This document shows positions 13,554-15,450 of a stretch of 15,450 nt of DNA, piece after piece. Numbering within the stretch: the first letter of the stretch is position 1; each line of letters begins with the position of its first letter. The stretch is from Bacillota bacterium (GTDB lineage Bacteria > Bacillota > Clostridia > Peptostreptococcales > Anaerovoracaceae). A program made the translations under genes and the position numbers. The stretch spans positions 1 through 15,450 of the forward strand of contig JAEEGU010000029.1 in the NCBI GenBank assembly GCA_016280485.1, written 5' to 3'. Under the pieces are notes generated by a model that saw only the letters and a list, made by a program, of their open reading frames with translations, did no database searches and had not been told where the DNA came from.

Positions 13554-14390
13554 ATGACTGTTTTACAAGCAATAATACTGGGACTGGTTCAGGGACTTGC
13601 GGAGTTCCTTCCGATTTCGAGTTCAGGCCACCTGGCTATTTTGCAATATTTCTTCGGAATTGAGGGTGAAAGCGTACTGGTGTTTACCGTTTTGATGCAC
13701 CTTGGAACCCTGATTTCGGTATGTATCGTTTACGCAAAGGATATTTGGGCTTTACTTAAAGAGCTCTGTGCAACGATTAAAGACATCTGCACGGGAAAGG
13801 GACCGAGAATCAACGCGAACGAAACGCGCAGACTCGGCTTCATGATAATAGTTGCAACCATTCCGACAGCAATCATAGGAATCCTGTTCGAGGACTTTTT
13901 CGATTCGCTCTATGCGAGTCTTGTAGCGATTGGCCTCGGACTCATATTCACAGGAACAATCATGTTCCTTTCCGAAAAGTTCGGTAGCGGCAGGCATAAC
14001 GTAATGCAGATGAAGTGGCGCACAGCCATCTTTGTCGGCATCATGCAGGGCATAGCAATCTGCCCGGGAGTGTCGCGCTCCGGCTCCACACTTGTGGGAG
14101 GCTTAACAGGCGGCCTCAAAAGAGAGTTTGCGGTGAAGTTCGCATTCCTTATCTCTATCCCGACCATACTCGGATCCATAATCCTCGAGCTTCCAAAGCT
14201 CTTTGGTGAGGGAATGGGATCCGGCCTTGTGCTTCCTTGCATAGCAGGCGTGGCCGTTGCGGCGGTTTCCGGCCTTGTTGCAATTAAGGCAATGATTGCG
14301 CTTGTTTCAAAGAAAAAGCTTATCTATTTCTCAATCTATACATGGGTGCTCGGAGCGCTCGTTGCAGGCTACGCAATGCTTGCAATCTAA
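13554..14390 (+). CDS. uppP: Undecaprenyl-diphosphate phosphatase (BacA/UppP)
   Basis: UppP is a membrane phosphatase that converts undecaprenyl diphosphate to the monophosphate, regenerating the lipid carrier for peptidoglycan synthesis; its overproduction gives bacitracin resistance. The 278 residues include the two family motifs: Q-G-L-A-E-F-L-P-I-S-S-S-G-H (13-26) with Glu17 and His26, and P-G-V-S-R-S-G-S-T (171-179) with the Ser-Arg catalytic pair. About eight hydrophobic segments are seen. A GTG at 13512 is in frame but lacks a ribosome binding site; ATG 13554 has GGAG (13540-13543) and matches the usual start. ftsK follows after 11 bases. Confidence 0.96.
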   Translation: MTVLQAIILGLVQGLAEFLPISSSGHLAILQYFFGIEGESVLVFTVLMHLGTLISVCIVYAKDIWALLKELCATIKDICTGKGPRINANETRRLGFMIIVATIPTAIIGILFEDFFDSLYASLVAIGLGLIFTGTIMFLSEKFGSGRHNVMQMKWRTAIFVGIMQGIAICPGVSRSGSTLVGGLTGGLKREFAVKFAFLISIPTILGSIILELPKLFGEGMGSGLVLPCIAGVAVAAVSGLVAIKAMIALVSKKKLIYFSIYTWVLGALVAGYAMLAI

Positions 14391-14401
14391 TCGGAGGCAA
14401 T

Positions 14402-15450
14402 ATGGCAGAACAAAAGAAAAGTTCAACCAAAAGAAAATCCACAGCAAAGACGGAGCTTAATGCGCGCAGCAAACGCGCCGAAAAGGAAGTCCGTGCAAAG
14501 ACCGGCAGCAAGGTTAGAGACGAAATCTCGTCGATTATCATAATTGCAATCGGTGTGCTTTTGCTCCTCGCGATTCAGACGACAAAAATCGGAATTGTGG
14601 GTGCAATTCTGCACGATTTCTTCTTTGGATGCTTTGGCATCCTCGCTTATGTTCTTCCGTACTACCTCATAATGTACGGAATACTGCTGTTCCTTAATAA
14701 AACAGTTCACATCACGGGCAGGTCATTTACTCTCATGATGCTGATTTTCTGTATGGCGGCGCTGCTTAATTCGGCGCGCTACATCGACGAGGCCGCAATA
14801 TCCTTTGGAGCCACTGCGCTTAAGGGCTTTTATACAAACGGCATCGTAAAGGAAAGCGGCGGCTTTATAGGTATGCTGATCGGCTCTCTCATCGCAAAGG
14901 CGATTGGCAAGACAGGCCTTGTAATTTTCGCAATCGTGGGCATTATCGTGTGCCTCCTGCTTATCATAAATACGCCTATTACGCAGTTCCTCGAGGATGC
15001 AAAGGTAAAGCGCATTGAGCGCAGAATCCACCAGGAGGAAGAGCTCGAGGCCTACGAAAAGGAAAAGGCGGAGCGCAGAGCCGAGGCAAGAGTCGAGGAG
15101 CGCTATGCCGAAATGAACCGCGAAAAGAAGGCGGCCGAGGAGCGCGCAAAGCAGCACGGTGTAGAGGCGGCAATTGCGGCTACGGCAGCATCCGCGGAGG
15201 AGAGACTGTCCTCCTATGACAAGGCAAAGATCGCGAAGGGCCGCGAGAACATACTTGACCTGATGAATACCGACAACCTCTTTGGTGAGGGGGAAGGCAG
15301 CGGCATGGGCTCCGAGGGCTACGGCCTTGAGGCAGCGCCTGCGGTAGCTAAGACTTCTGATATCGACGGAATCGGCAGGGTAAATACCGAAACCGGCGAG
15401 GTCTACGACGAGTTTGGAAAGGTGACAGAGGGTACGATGGGTGCGGCCGA
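14402..15450 (+). CDS. ftsK: FtsK/SpoIIIE DNA translocase, N-terminal part (runs off the window)
   Basis: The first 349 codons of an open frame reach the window end. Residues 1-40 are basic and disordered. Hydrophobic membrane segments lie at about 43-59, 74-97, 108-124 and 172-190, with a weaker one at 153-166, the standard FtsK/SpoIIIE anchor. From about 198 a Glu/Arg/Lys/Ala-rich coiled-coil linker runs to about 270, followed by a Gly/Glu-rich low-complexity stretch. The ATPase motor and gamma domain would lie beyond the edge, so identity rests on architecture and on the uppP neighbourhood. GGAGG (14393-14397) precedes the ATG. FtsK/SpoIIIE pumps chromosomal DNA across the closing septum; whether this is the vegetative or the sporulation type cannot be told from this part. 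Confidence 0.8.
   Translation, partial: MAEQKKSSTKRKSTAKTELNARSKRAEKEVRAKTGSKVRDEISSIIIIAIGVLLLLAIQTTKIGIVGAILHDFFFGCFGILAYVLPYYLIMYGILLFLNKTVHITGRSFTLMMLIFCMAALLNSARYIDEAAISFGATALKGFYTNGIVKESGGFIGMLIGSLIAKAIGKTGLVIFAIVGIIVCLLLIINTPITQFLEDAKVKRIERRIHQEEELEAYEKEKAERRAEARVEERYAEMNREKKAAEERAKQHGVEAAIAATAASAEERLSSYDKAKIAKGRENILDLMNTDNLFGEGEGSGMGSEGYGLEAAPAVAKTSDIDGIGRVNTETGEVYDEFGKVTEGTMGAA

Noticed and set aside
14723..15157. Long minus-strand open frame opposite the ftsK linker
   Set aside because: It mirrors the biased Glu/Arg/Ala codons of the coiled-coil linker and has no plausible start signals or recognisable product.
1..15450. CRISPR array, insertion sequence, integrase or toxin-antitoxin pair
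   Set aside because: No regularly spaced repeats, transposase or integrase motifs, terminal repeats or small paired genes were found; gene content is housekeeping throughout.

Overview
The window looks like a core-genome stretch from a strictly anaerobic, low-to-mid-GC Firmicute of class Clostridia. It carries an oxygen-sensitive class III ribonucleotide reductase with its activase and acetate kinase. It also has zinc-ribbon (C+) forms of L28 and L32, an Asp23/YloU protein beside recG, the rsmD-coaD-coiled-coil block common in Clostridia, near-consensus sigma-A promoters and strong GGAGG ribosome binding sites. The genus cannot be fixed from sequence alone; the reduced gene order would suit a non-sporulating lineage such as the Mogibacterium/Eubacterium (Anaerovoracaceae) group, but that is inference.

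Left part (1-2681): the tail of a gene that may be thiD abuts cytX, a hydroxymethylpyrimidine-type NCS1 transporter, which suggests thiamine-precursor salvage. cytX converges on, and overlaps by 23 bp, a minus-strand lipoprotein gene whose product looks like a catalytically degraded M20C (PepD-type) peptidase. A 387-bp AT-rich divergent spacer follows. It holds the lipoprotein promoter, a 24-bp imperfect palindrome centred on CCCGGG, a probable nrdD promoter, a second inverted repeat and a good NrdR-box match.

Middle (3069-10500): nrdD-nrdG supplies deoxynucleotides without oxygen; an extra-stable cUUCGg hairpin lies inside the start of nrdG. Then come rpmB (L28) with its own promoter and terminator, and yloU-recG-rsmD, whose promoter -35 appears to sit inside the rpmB terminator. 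coaD plus an uncharacterised coiled-coil gene follow, closed by a strong terminator.

Right part (10501-15450): tmcAL (tRNA-Met cytidine acetate ligase) starts only 12 nt after that terminator's T-run. Then come ackA, rpmF (L32, only 59 codons) with a consensus promoter and a terminator, and uppP-ftsK/spoIIIE, with ftsK running off the window. Functionally the block serves nucleotide supply, translation (L28, L32, rsmD, tmcAL), recombination and chromosome segregation (recG, ftsK), CoA and acetate metabolism, and envelope lipid-carrier recycling.

No mobile element, CRISPR array, tRNA or rRNA was seen. I found no clear new multi-gene system. The most unusual items are the pseudo-peptidase lipoprotein, the crowded nrdD regulatory region, the terminator/promoter overlay before yloU, and the coiled-coil gene with codon use like that of highly expressed genes.
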